Source: Ornithodoros turicata
Lineage: Eukaryota > Arthropoda > Arachnida > Ixodida > Argasidae
Length of the DNA stretch: 64,000 bases
Direction: 5' to 3'
NCBI RefSeq assembly: GCF_037126465.1
Contig: NC_088201.1
Coordinates: forward strand, 66,486,879 to 66,550,878
Translations under genes and position numbers: made by a program
The notes under the pieces: generated by a model
The model's input: the letters and a program-made list of their open reading frames with translations, nothing else
Database searches by the model: none
Told to the model about the DNA's origin: nothing
Shown: positions 23,470-34,904 of the stretch, piece after piece
Layout: each line of letters begins with the position of its first letter
Position numbering within the stretch: the first letter of the stretch is position 1

Positions 23470-23650
23470 GAGCCTTCTTCCTCCCCCCTTTTTTTCTTTT
23501 TTTTTTGTTGTAATTGGCGCCGCCCGTCCTGCTTCTTCGAATCCGGGCCCCGGTTGTGCTGTCTGAATGTTTTCCCCGGGTTTCCTCAGACGCTTTCAGA
23601 CAAATGTCGGCACAGTTCCCTGTGAAGTCGTTCCCGGACGCACTATCCAC
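23470..23650 (+). mobile_element. Degraded tRNA-derived SINE fragment
   Basis: TTCGAATCCGGGCCCCGG (a B-box remnant), then GTGCTGTCTGAATG, CCGGGTTTCCTCAGACG and GTCGGCACAGTTCCCTGTGAAGTCG follow the same order as the intact SINE at 24941-25256. The A box is replaced by a T-rich stretch. No TSD was found. Confidence 0.65.
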
Positions 23651-23989
23651 CCGAGCAACATGCCGTCACATCGGCAGGCAGATCACTCGCAAATAGCACG
23701 CTACTAGCACTACCGTCCCGCGTCTGAAGCAGAGAAGTCGATTCATTGCCTTGCTTCTTGCCAACAAAAGCAAACAAAAAGCCGTTCCGAGGGGTGTGAG
23801 AGAGGGGCAGCCGCCCCGGCCGCTTTCCTCAGGCGGGGCGACAGACGACGGACGTCCCGAAAGCTCATAGCGTTGGGTAATAAAGCGATAGCCAAGAGGA
23901 TAGAAGAGTTCAGAAAATCCCAGAGTGCTTAGCACCGCTTTGAACTGTGGGAACTTGTCTTATCGGAAAGAAGGAGAAGGTCTAATGTA

Positions 23990-24115
23990 ATAATGTTTTC
24001 GTTTCTGTTTCCAGTACATATTTTTCGTTTCCGTTACCATTTCCAGACGATTTTCGGTAGCGGTTTCCGTTTCCTCAGCGGATTTTCGTTTCCGTTTCCG
24101 GTAACAAACACTGCT
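23990..24115. repeat. TTTCGTTTCCG-type subterminal repeat ending in AACACTG
   Basis: Multiple TTTCGTTTCCGTTTCC motifs run up to GGTAACAAACACTG, which looks like a hAT right terminus. A related block is at 24640-24765. No matching left end or TSD was located. Confidence 0.5.
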
Positions 24116-24639
24116 TTCTGTGTCATACTTGAAGTAGGAAAATACAGAAAACGTACATATGTGGTCTTTCCCGACCACTCATAAACTCGGCACAGATTCA
24201 GGCATCAACTTGGCACAACATCGATACAAACTCGGGCACAGCCAACATCATTTGCGCGCTTACGGCGTTGTAGTTTCGTCCGGCTTGCATTGGAACGGAT
24301 CGGATTATTTTGGTATCTCGAGAAACTTGTGAGCTCCCCGCTGGAACCTCTCTGGGTGAATCATTCGCATTGTCTACCTGTATTTCGCCATTAAATCAAT
24401 CTGATGACTGATGAGATGTGAGATGAGAATACTAATATATGCATATTTATTAATTTATTTATCAATACCCTCAAGTCAAAGCACTACACAAGGGAGTGGT
24501 GGTTAGTTATCATTCGATGGAACATATCAGCATTCACACAAAACAATGTCGGTGGAAGTGGTTCCACTCCACGCTTGTTCTAGGTATGAAGGAATTAAAG
24601 ATATTATTATATGCATATTAAGAGGAAAGGTGGGGAAAC

Positions 24640-24765
24640 GTTACGTGAATTCCGTTTGCGTTAACGTTTCCAGGCTTGAATTTCATTTTCGTTTCGGTTT
24701 CAGGTAAAGGTAACGAAAACATTTTTGTTTCCCTTTCTATTTTCGTTTCCTGCGGAATTTGGGTC
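24640..24765. repeat. TTTCGTTTCCG-type repeat, second block
   Basis: Same motif family as 23990-24115 (GTTTCGGTTTCAGG, TTTCGTTTCC). The two blocks may be the remains of one or two hAT-like elements. Confidence 0.45.
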
Positions 24766-24940
24766 ACAACGCGCGAGAAGAAACTGAGAGACCGGCCTTG
24801 TCGTCGCCTCACAACCTCGACATAGCATACGATTCTCGGCAGCCAGCAAAATGTACTCGACGACCTGACGTCACAACACGCCAAAATGAGCTGGGAGACG
24901 TCTTTCCAAAGGAAATCTTTCGCGTGAGGAAATGTATGTT

Positions 24941-25256
24941 GGAGGAGGAGGAGGAGTGTCGTTGGGAGGAACCCGAGAGGTCTGCCTGCCTGATTAGGCG
25001 GCATGTTTCTCGGGAAGGGAAAGGTGGTGGAGAGGAGGAGAGGAAAGGGTGAAGTGGAAGACCGAGCGGAACCCGCTCGGGGGGAGGATAGCTGCGTCCA
25101 TGGGCCGACTTCAGGGGAACTGTGCCGGCATACGCCTATTACACATCTGAGGGAAACCCAGGAAAAACCCCAGACGGCACAGCCGGCCCGCGGATTCGAA
25201 CCGCGGACCTCCCAGTCTCCAAGCGCACGCGTTACCGCTGCGCCACCGGAGCTGGT
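24941..25256 (-). mobile_element. tRNA-derived SINE (Ruka-like), full length with 12-bp TSD
   Basis: The direct repeat GAAATGTATGTT flanks the element at 24929-24940 and 25257-25268. On the - strand it begins with a tRNA-like head: A box TGGCGCAGCGG at 25245-25235 and B box GGTTCGAATCC at 25202-25192. A non-tRNA body and a (TCC)n-rich 3' tail at 24941-24960 follow. Resemblance to the tick Ruka SINE is from memory of the family. The intact boxes and perfect TSD suggest a fairly young insertion. Confidence 0.93.
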
Positions 25257-25385
25257 GAAATGTATGTTAGAGGTATCTTCCCATGCATTTCTCTGTTTCA
25301 CTTCGCCGGCAGCGATCGTTTCATGCGCGACCGACGTGCATTGCAGAGCAAACAACCTACGAAAACGGGACCCCTTACCCTTTAT

Positions 25386-26116
25386 CAGGGATCGGAACCG
25401 GAACTGAACCCGAACCGAAAACCGAAAAAAACGTGATTTTCTGTTGAACCCGAACCGAACCGGAATTGAAAAAAAAAAAGAAAAAGAAACGAAATGATAC
25501 GGTTACCGGTTCGGGAATCGGTTGAGAGGTAATTGTACTACCGACCGACCTTTTTTTGTTTATTTATTATGTTATGTACGATGCCAGATGCGAGTAAAAG
25601 TTTGTGACTGTAGCGCCAGTATTTTGCAGGAGCAAAAGAGGGCCCTGACGGGGTTCTGCCAAAAGGCTTCCAGCACTTCGCTTTTCGTTTTCAGCGGACA
25701 ACCACAAGAGTACAATACAGTAAAATATCAGGTATATAATTAATGTGTTTGCTAATTGTCTTGTGTTCTCACCTGCTTTAATGAAAGGTTTTTCATCTGA
25801 AAAAGTTATCTCGCACCTTTCTCTTACAACCGTGTACACGGTGAGGGTAAGCTCGCTTTTATGTAGCACGATGAACCGGTTAAACCAGGACCGAAAAGTA
25901 ATGGTTCCAATCCCTGTCAATGTCCCGACCGCTGACCGCTTTTTCTTTCTTTTTTTTTGGGGGGGGGGGGGTTCTCTCTGAGTCGAACACGAACCCGAAC
26001 CGATGTGCCTGAACCGGTTCAAGCTGATAATTTCGGTTCAGCGGAGCTAAACCCGAACCGAACTAATATGCCTGAACCCGAACCCGAACCGAAAAATATG
26101 CCGGTTCCGATCCCTG
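25386..26116. mobile_element. hAT-like non-autonomous element with CCGAACC subterminal repeats
   Basis: The ends CAGGGATCGGAACCGG and CCGGTTCCGATCCCTG are perfect 16-bp inverted repeats. The flanking octamers CCCTTTAT (25378-25385) and TCCTTTAT (26117-26124) differ at one base. Both subterminal regions are dense in ACCCGAACCGAA motifs. The interior has no transposase. Length is 731 bp. Confidence 0.9.
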
Positions 26117-27040
26117 TCCTTTATTACGCGAGGTTAACTGTTTGTCTGATCAACGCTTGCGAGTGGAAAATCAAATGCACTGTAGTATTGTCGATGGAAT
26201 TTACAGAACTTAACGTCCAGGGGATCCCTCAGCCAACGTCGACTATAAAACAAAGAGGCAAGGCGGGGCCGCGGCTGTCATTTCAAAAATGTAGTGCAAT
26301 TACATTTGTGCCGGTCGCACGTCAAGTACGTTGTTTACAACACGTTTTACACTGAACCCATGCAGCCAGCACGTCGGAAAGTGAAGCACACCACAGCCTC
26401 CTACGGCAGCGACTCCCTCAACCAGCATGGTACGCCATCGGTGCTCGGGGTGTGCATTTACAAGCGTATTTTTCAGCCGGTCATATCCGCTACTTGCAGT
26501 AGAGTTTCTCCAGCAGCTGGAGCGCCCTCTACCAGCCACATGTTAACATTTGGTAACTTCGGTAGTAACTTCGGGGCGGCTCTCCTACTTTCCGTCGGTT
26601 AGACTTGTCTCGCTAAATGGTATCCACTAAAGCGAAGCTTATTACAATCGCTCAGTACAGCGCACTTTTATTTAGTGGCTCTAGGTTAGACAACGTTACA
26701 CTGCGCATTCGTAATTTTTTGTGATGAAACATGTATGAGACGCGACACGCTTCCCAAGCATGACTCTAGCCAGGCAAACCTCGTCGAAATAAAGGGGGAG
26801 TTGAATACTCCCAATTTCTCCATGGAAAAAAAGAAAGAAAAAGAAAAAAAAAAACATGACGGTCACAGATAAAGTAAAGATTAAAAGAGAATCATCGGAA
26901 GGTAGGTCACATGGCAATAACGGTACACAACAGCCATAAGAATTTTTGTACACCTTTTTACCGCCATAATGACAATGTCAGAAAGAGTTTAAAAAATTGA
27001 TACTATTGAGAAGAGAGCGTTCGATTTCGCAAAACCCGAA
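26117..27040. other. Intergenic, no gene recognised
   Basis: Near 26665-26680 the sequence TTATTTAGTGGCTCTA resembles the right terminus of the TIR element at 43884-44195, suggesting an old relic. Otherwise nothing was recognised. Confidence 0.45.
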
Positions 27041-27142
27041 CCTCAGGGCACGGCCCCTCGATCGCCCCCTCTGCTTCGCTTGGGAGCAGAGCAGCGGAGC
27101 ACCAGCGGAGCAGAGAGGAGCGATCGAGGGGCCGTGCTCAGG
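27041..27142. repeat. 102-bp GC-rich hairpin
   Basis: CCTCAGGGCACGGCCCCTCG at 27041 is mirrored by CGAGGGGCCGTGCTCAGG ending at 27142. The inner arms (CGATCGC... / ...GCGATCG) also pair, and the centre is rich in GGAGCAGAG units. It could be a small fold-back MITE. Confidence 0.75.
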
Positions 27143-27892
27143 GGAACACAAACTTTTTTGTTTCGTAATAGATTATGATGAAAATTAGCAAAGATGGTGA
27201 TAATGCTCTCAAAATGAATTAACCAAAAAATTATATCTCAATAATTTTTTTTTCACACTTTTGAGGCATTTTGTGAAATTCCTGCAGAGTTTGAAAAATA
27301 TGGTAGAAGACTACTTGAACTTTGAGTGTATTCCCAAATGTATGGTTGAGGTCCTGACATTCTTAGTTTTTTCGATTTCCACCACGACAATTTTTGGTTC
27401 TCATTTTTTTTTTTTTTTTTTTTGTCATGTGGTTGCAACTGATGCATCTGGCATAGAAACGTATGATGATAGCACAAATTATACATTGATTTACTTGAAA
27501 AAATAAGAATGTCACGACCTCTAGGCAGGTTCAGTGATTGTAAGAAAACAAACCGCATCAAAATAGACTTAGCGGCTGTGGAGGTGTCCATTTCACAAGC
27601 GGAGCAGGTAGAGCGAAAACTTTTGAGAAAACTGATGTTTTGTATTTTTCATAAGCTTTCACACACTAGAAGGCACCAGCCTTGTAGTCTTCGCTGTCCT
27701 TCATTACATGGGCCTTATTGGCCTTTTTACTTTTCACTTTGTGGCGTTCTGCAGCATTCTTATTACGTTTTGCGTCCTTTTCAGACGCCCTGTGGAGCCC
27801 TAGCTAGTTTACTAGGCGTTATGCCAACAGAAGAGCAAGCCTTCACAGATGCGCATAGTGTCCCTGCATTGTATTAGCATACATCCTCACTA

Positions 27893-27893
27893 T

Positions 27894-27933
<40 letters not shown>
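27893..27933. repeat. (TG)n microsatellite
   Basis: About 17-20 TG units, lying inside the decayed 3' part of the Mutator-like gene. Confidence 0.95.
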
Positions 27934-27935
<2 letters not shown>

Positions 27936-28810
27936 CCGCCAATTCTGCAGCAAATAAGGGGGCATTTTTGTCTGTTGAAAGTATCGACCAAGTGACTCAG
28001 TGTAGGCTCTCAGCAGCGTTTTGGATCTTCCCTCTGCACCGGTCCAAAAGTTGGGGCTCAGATAGTCGCTTGTACACAGGCAGCATTGCTGTGGCAACAT
28101 GTTGTGCCAACTGACATTTCTGTTTTGGTGGTATTTTGCCTTCAGCTATAGCTGCCTCGTATTTCCACCATCTTGTAGGACCTGGTGGACAGAAGTCATG
28201 GTGAGGCTGGTCATCAGTCGAGGTGACGTGGTAGTAGGTGGCCATCACTGCCCCAGACATGTAGAAGATACTCGAAAAACGTATTTGAAATAAGATACTA
28301 AATACTGCGATCGTAAAGTAATTAAAATACAGTCTAAATACCCACAAAATTTATGTATTTAGAGTAGAGTAGTAAATACTTCAAAAAGTATTTAAGATAC
28401 ATTCAAAATACTAGAGTCAGAACTAAATGCAAAGATTTAGGTTGTGAAATTAGACGTAGGCTTTATTCGCTCTTAAGGGGAAATGAAGGTAGAATAAAGG
28501 GTCAGAGGAAAGGCGGCCACCCAGCAAAAAGAACAGAACTCCATAAAATGGATTCCTTTGTGAACCCGAGACATGCCAATTATCTGCTCCATTCGCGGTG
28601 TCATCCTCCTCACGAAGACACTTATGCATGACACACTTGGGGCGATGACCTTTCTTTGTAACCCTTAGTTTACCTCTTCGTTTCCTCTTTGTCACCCTAG
28701 TTTGACTCGGCCTAGTTCCTCTTTTTCTGTAATTGTAACAAGCAAGTTGCTAGCCAGCCCTGTTCGCTCCTCTTCCCCGTGGTCGTCGCACGACACGTGG
28801 CGCGTGGTTG

Positions 28811-30177
28811 GGGTCTAGGACTTTTCGGTACAGGACATTTCGGTACAGGACCTTTCGGTACGGACATTTCGGTACACGGCCACACCGCTGGAAGGTGGTC
28901 TTCAGCTTCTTAGTCATAAAACGGTGACTGTTTCTTTTTTTTTTTCGAGTCCCTAAAATAGCGAGTACCTAGACTATGCATTAATCATGCAATGCGTTGT
29001 TTCAGTATGTCATCCAAGGGAAATACTCGAAGCATCCCATGCACGATACATGTCTTTAGATGGTCGCCGCGAAAAGTATAATTTCCAGGCATTGCCTCTG
29101 CAGGGAGTGGCAGCCATAAGGCCGAAAAATCGAATCCCCGAACAAACCGAAAGTCAAAATTCAAGGCTAAGGTTAGATTAAATTTTCTTTATATGGTTAG
29201 TTCAAAAAGAGTGTTTACAGTTTACACGCGCTTGGACGGACATTATGTTGAAATCTTGTGCGAAAAAATTGAACAAGATAGGTCGGTGTTTTGATTTTTC
29301 GGCCCTTCGTCTGTTGGCCGTTTTAATCTTTTGGCCTTTCGTGTTTTGACCTTTTGATGGGTTTCCCTCTGCAGGACACATAAGGGCTCAAGAATGGTAG
29401 TAAATGTGGTGACGGGAGTGTAGATGTTCCCCTAAAATTGCCTGTATCTGCATGCTGCAATGATCGCAAAGTATCCTTTCTGCAGTGCCTTACGGGTGGC
29501 AACCAGAAGGGCGTAGGAAAGAATGACCCCGGAGAAAACGTTCCCGGAAAAAGTGCCCCCGGTATAGCAGGCGGGCGTTTTTATCTGGCTTATTTTGTCC
29601 TACTCTCTTTCACAGAAGACATCCCAGATGCCCGTTGTTAATGTAGGTCGTCAAAAATGTTATGTTCGTAAAAAAGGAAATGAAGAGGTTGCCGGACTTT
29701 TCAGCAAACGTATTTTCGTTGAAAGCCGTTAAAAAAGAAAGAAAGAAAGGTAATGGTAATTTTAATTTAAAGTGAACAACGCAAGGGACAACGAACTGAT
29801 GTTTTCGTACGTGCAAAACCTTGTAATGCCCTTCCTTATACAGGGTGTCTTTTTTATACAGATTTTTTTATTAAAAATCTATAAGAGTCCCAGATATGCC
29901 GTTTGGGTGACAATAGCTGGCAAAGAATATCTGCCGTCCCAGAGATGTTAGAAGTGAAAACAGGACGTCTGTAGTTCATACATTTTTAATAAAAAATCTG
30001 TATTGAGAACAAAACACGTTGTCATAACCAATAAGCCGAAGACCATATTCCAGCGGTATGGTCGTGTACCGAAATGTCCTTGTACCGAAAGGTCCGTGTA
30101 CCGAGAGGTCCGTGTACCGAAATGTCCGTACCGAAAGGTCCTGTACCGAAATGTCCTGTACCGAAAGGTCCGTATCC
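28811..30177. mobile_element. Nested TIR element with iterated GGTACMGGACMTTTC termini, 10-bp TSD
   Basis: The decamer CGCGTGGTTG is duplicated exactly at 28801-28810 and 30178-30187. Both termini consist of iterated units alternating CGGTACAGGACATTT and CGGTACAGGACCTTT: about three on the left and six to seven on the right, in inverted orientation. The inverted similarity continues inward through ACACCGCTGGAA and GGTCTTC to about 28918 and 30025. A 9-10-bp TSD is typical of Mutator superfamily elements, so a non-autonomous MULE is the best inference. No transposase was seen in the 1367 bp. Confidence 0.88.
29856..30003. mobile_element. 148-bp inverted-repeat MITE, third nesting level
   Basis: ATACAGATTTTTTTATTAAA at 29856 is mirrored by TTTAATAAAAAATCTGTAT ending at 30003. 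It lies just inside the right terminus of the 28811-30177 element. The TSD is unclear. Confidence 0.7.
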
Positions 30178-31553
30178 CGCGTGGTTGACAAACGGAGGTA
30201 TTGTAATGAAAGCTCACTATTTGTCAATGGCCCCATGAAAATCAAACCAGTCTGCCTATTCTCCGAAATGATAAAAGTAATTTGAGTATTGAGTGGCAAA
30301 TACGAAAAAAAGTATTTTAAATAGAGTACAAAATACCTTTCTGTAAACGTACTGAGTAAGATACTTAAATACCAACAAAAGTATTTAAGATACAGTATTT
30401 GGAGTACGATACTCCAAATACCTACACGTCTGCACTGCCCTTTGCATGTCCTCTGTCTCAGAGTTATTTTTCATTGCCAGGCCATAGTAACTGGTGAGCT
30501 TCTTTATGAGGTCCTGCGTTAGCCCACCTCTCCCACCGATGGGTCGCCCCTTCTTGGATTTTGTTACGAGTGAACGCAGAGCTGCACCCTTCCTTTTTTT
30601 GAACATGATTGATGCAGTCCTCTTTAGTGAACGTTATAAACCCATAGGTTGCATCTTCGCACAGTGCCAGAAATGTGCGACTGTCTCCATCGCAAACTAT
30701 ATTCGTGTACATAAGGTCATTTTTTGCAGTGAACGGTGAAACATGAGTAGGGCTGCCTCTGCCTCCATACGGCCAGATTTGGCATCTGTATTCTTTTTGC
30801 AGATATGGGTGTCTTTCCACTCGTGGTATTCTGGACTGTCTTCCTTTGGGCCTAGTGCGCACCCATGGCATCGGTTTAATAGGACAACAGAGTCAATTAC
30901 CAACCCGGTGTAGCACTTTATTATAGTTCCTACACCAATATGTGAAGTGTGATCCCGCGTCATCCATGTGCCATCATAAACCACTGTGATGTTCTTTGTG
31001 AACGAGGGGTCCATTTCACTATACACATTGCGCACAGCGACAACTGCTTTTGCAAAGATTTCTTCCGATGCCGTGGAGGCTGCGGGCTTGAACGTGGATT
31101 TCAGGTGTTCTTGAAACGGTTTGTGATGTAAGCCACGATGAGAAACATTCATGACTGACCAGAAGTCTGTAAGTGATGGGGAGCCTTTGCCAATGGTTTT
31201 GATAGCCTGCATTGCTCTGAGGTTTACTTCGAAAACTATGCTTCCTTGCTTTCTCGGCGATGACCACTGTTGTTCTACAGTGCCACAAGTCTCGCAGTTC
31301 ACTGCAATTTTCACTGCTAGGCCGAGCCTTGTTCCTGGCTTGATTGAAAGTCCTGGCTTCATGCACTACAAGCATGTTCAGTGCCGCGACCCCGCACATG
31401 AGAAATTCCCATCATCGTTGTCGCACCTTTCACGTCTCCCGGTTTCTGGCCTTCGCTTATCAGTTCCTGTTTTCGTTCATTGGCCGAGATAGATCTAAGC
31501 TTGGCTTGGACTGCTACAGCACGTTCACGTGTCTCTTCTTGTACAAACTGCAA

Positions 31554-34500
31554 ACTGTGGCTGTAAATGCAACGGTACAGTAGGATCGGTTCTCTTACAT
31601 GGCACTACCGCGGTATCAACCGGGAACGAAGTACCAAGTAGCACGTCTGCGATGTTGGTGGCATGCTGTGCATCAACAAAGGGATCATTTGTGCGTGTGG
31701 GATCGTTCGTCCGTATCTGCTGACGATCGATGCTCAACATAGCGCGCTCCGATCCCGACTCCGTATTCTTGTCAGTCAATCAGATATCAGCAACGGGATG
31801 TCAGTCGCTCCAAAGGAATCATGCGATTGGCTTACCCGTTGTAGTAAATGTTATCGCGAAACTTCTACGTTTTCCTAAAACACCCTAATAGCAAGTTTTT
31901 GTTGCATCAGAAAGTGATATCTTACCTTCTGCCTGATGTGAAAGTCTGATGTGCCAGACTCCGACCAACGATGGACTTGCTTGCCGTCAATGCGGTAAGC
32001 GACCACAAGGTTCTACAGCTCGATGTACATGCAGCCCACATACATTAAACAGATCATTAAACAGACGTGCTCTGTTGATGGAAACTTGTTCAACGATCAG
32101 CGATGATACATTGAAAAATTCGTGGCCATCCGACCTTCGGTCGTATACGTCAACATGTGAACCGCAGAGCCGCTCAATATCAAAGCTACTGTTCGAGTAA
32201 CCGAACGTCACAAGAGGAAGGTTGCCAGACTTCCTTTGTTTTGTGGCACGGAGAGAAGGTCCTAGCTTTCTTTGGCGAAACGGGCTTCGTGCTTTTGCCC
32301 ATCAGCGCTTCCGGTGTCAACTTCATGCAGCCATTGGCGCTGCATGCAGAAGTCTAATATGGTAGCAATCAGTCCCTTTTTTTTTCTTTCTTTTTTCCTG
32401 CTTGTTCTGTAGTACATCATCAATACTCACCCCGTTGAAATGTACACCGCAATTCTCAAATGATCAACCGTCCGCGCTCAATAATTTTGCTTCATCTGGC
32501 ATCCATTGCTTTCGAGGGAGCGGGAAAACGTAATGTTTAGGAACACTATCTTTGACGGTTTCCAAAATTCTATGGCAGCCAAAGCCGCTGCAGTGCTGCG
32601 TTTCCCGCTCCCATTGCAGTTTACCATGCTTGGCCTTTGGTGAACTTACAATGTGTTTCTGTCTATAGCGGGCAGTATGCTTCCTGACCTGACATCACCG
32701 GCGGTACGACCCAGCGCTTGCGCTTGCTACTGCTTGGGCTCAGATGGGTGCTGGCATCGCCAGGCAAACTTGACCGCAACATGCCCTGCCCAGCCAATGG
32801 CTGCTTTCCCCGGGCGTTTTCCTAAATTTCATTGCGCAGTGATAATACACCACACATGCATGGCGTTGTGAATATATTGAGCCATAATGTAAAACCCCGC
32901 TCGCTTCACCAGCTCGCTTGCTTCCTAGCCATTTTTTCATTGTCATATTGAGCCATGTTAAGTGTCACTTCCTTGTTCCTTTATAGGAACTCCGGCCCAT
33001 ATGGTCTCAAAATAAAGTACGGATAGCACTGCTTTATAACAGAGGCCCTTAAAACGGCATTAAATTGGGGAAAGGACTTGGAGGTGCGTGACATTATACA
33101 ACAGTGAACACACGTTATGCATAAGTACATACACAAATACAACGTTACATAGCTAATAATTTAACTAACATCATAATATTTTAAATTGGACAGGATCGTT
33201 TGGTGAGAATATTGGCGCTCGGCGTCTTTAAGCTGATACGGATAAAACGTAGAACGAAGGTAAGCGCACAGGTTAAATGATGAAAGACCGTCCGATTACG
33301 ATATTCATGTATGTCCCCAGTTTCCTATTGCCTGTGGAGCGACTTCATTGGCCCCTATCCCAAACTTGGGGGTTAAGTGGTAACATATCAGCGTTGAGAC
33401 GCACGTGATTCCTTCTGTGGCCCCATGGGCGCGTTCGAATAGTATGAGGTGCGCCTTTGCATACCGCACACCGGAAGTGTCGCCATCTTATGTCTATTCT
33501 GAATACTCCAGAAGACGTCAGCGAAGGCGCACTTCACGAAGTCTGTTGCGATCATCGAGGAAAGAAGAAAAGGAAGCGCCCCAACGGCTCTTCGACAGAA
33601 GAGAGAAGCGTGGGGCAAGTGACGCGAGGATAGGAGATGAGCGTTAGCTTTTTTGGAGCCGCGAGAGGGTCACGTACCTGAATAGCCCAATGAGGTTTTT
33701 TTGCACACGCCACTTTGGGGGCCACTTCGGCGCGCTACCACCACACCTCTCCAAGTATTCCGAAACTATGCGTTGGGGGCTCCCATAGTGATGTATGCAA
33801 CCGAAACCGAAAAGCGAGTGGCAGGGCCGGTGCTAGGGGTGTGCGGGGCCTGAGGCAAAGGCACATCGCGGGGCCTGTTTCACACGACTAAGTGCATATA
33901 CTTGATATTAAAAAAAAAGTAATCCCTGGTTGAGGGCTATCGCCGGCCCTGGCGAGCGGTGATGTCACTGGAGTGGCCCCCAATCTTGGCTTCACTTCTC
34001 GGAGCAGTAGGGCTCCTCCTCTCTTTCCTTTCTCCATGGTTGCGATGCAGACTTCGCGATGTGCGGTACGCGCCTTGTGCTACGGACACTTGGTGTCGCA
34101 CCCATCAATAGATAATTTCAAAGCAGACGATATTCTATTTTGCATATATCTGCGGACTGGACACGGGTAATGTGTCAATCGTCAAAGACTTCTATACCGG
34201 GCTGCTAGAAATACAAGTTTGTAAACCGTTGTAAGGCGTTGTAGTACGCACTTGTCACAAAGCTTTCGCTGGCGCTGCCCAGGTGGGGCTAGTGTAATTG
34301 CTGTAAGAGTGCTTGTTCGAATACTCATCGGTGAAGGTGCACCTATATGGCGCACAGAAAGACTGTAGCGCCTAAGAATTCGAACGTGGCCATTGATACA
34401 TGTGGTTACTAGTTATTACATCATGCACGTATTCTACTGCTTGCCAGGTCATTGTTGAAACAACAAAAACGAATTATTAATTATTTTTCTGCGTGTTGTA

Positions 34501-34904
34501 GCTGGCGAGATACAAACCCTCGAACGAACTGCAACCATTCCTGTTCTCGTAAGCACGTGACCTCTCCCGCGACCGCCTCACTGGCGAAGATTCCTGCTGT
34601 GGTGTTACAGCAAGATGAGTTCCGATGTTCGCGGCGGCTATTACTATCGTTGTTGGAGAACTTGGATTGGAGTTTCACTCTATGCAAACTAGCGTCCTCT
34701 TCAATCCAGCATAACTTGTGGCGAAGCGTCACTACCCCTTCAAAATACACGTAGCATTCAATTGAAATGAACAAACCGGGTAAACACGCTCCAGCTGTCT
34801 CGCATTTGATGTTCCGCATAAGGTTGTGCAATTAGATTCAAAACTGAAATTCGTCGGGCCCACTTTAATAGACTAGCAGTTTCTAAACGGCTGTGCGGCT
34901 GCAA
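31554..34904. other. No gene recognised
   Basis: The - strand continuation of the Mutator-like gene may extend to about 31780, but no motif supports it. The rest holds short, unconvincing frames and simple repeats (T-rich tract at 32377-32397). Nothing else could be assigned. Confidence 0.5.
34864..34869 (-). terminator. Possible polyadenylation signal ATTAAA
   Basis: On the - strand ATTAAA occurs about 35 bases after the stop of the membrane-protein gene at 34905. The 3' UTR would be short; use is inferred. Confidence 0.35.

Larger units (their letters stand above)
28254..30432. mobile_element. hAT-like element inserted in Mutator transposase gene
   Basis: The octamer CACTGCCC is duplicated at 28246-28253 and 30433-30440. 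The termini are CAGACATGTAG and CTACACGTCTG (one mismatch). Subterminal stretches at 28264-28410 and 30276-30420 are full of AAGTATTTAAGATAC motifs. Without the nested 28811-30177 element and its TSD it would be about 800 bp, with no transposase. Confidence 0.93.
27666..31553 (-). pseudogene. Mutator-like transposase pseudogene, interrupted
   Basis: Translation in pieces down the - strand gives a near-complete MULE transposase of the kind common in ticks. The pieces are a zinc-ribbon-like start near 31370-31270 (CETCGTVEQQW), VNLRAMQAIKTIGKG, the catalytic-site motif VVYDGTWMTR, then VCDGDSRTF, GGLTQDLIKKLTSYYG, MATYYHVTSTDD, and a lysine-rich end ...SEDYKAGAF with TAG at 27668-27666. Frameshifts near 30730, 30600, 31350 and in the 27.9-kb region, an in-frame TGA near 27997, and a (TG)n tract show it is dead. 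The hAT-like element at 28254-30432 splits it at Ala-Val|Met-Ala; removing that element and one TSD restores the frame. Its own TIRs and TSD were not found. Confidence 0.88.

Noticed and set aside
25190..25256. tRNA gene, because of perfect A and B boxes
   Set aside because: The boxes are the head of a SINE bounded by a 12-bp TSD; no cloverleaf acceptor stem closes around them.
24618..25355. 245-codon open frame on the - strand
   Set aside because: It runs through the SINE at 24941-25256 and the TTTCGTTTCC repeat block. The peptide is the familiar translation of the SINE (RGSNPRAGCAVWGFSW) and not a gene.
30060..30175. CRISPR-like short repeats (GTACCGAAAGGTCC)
   Set aside because: The spacing is a few bases and the same units occur inverted at 28826-28880, so they are transposon termini.
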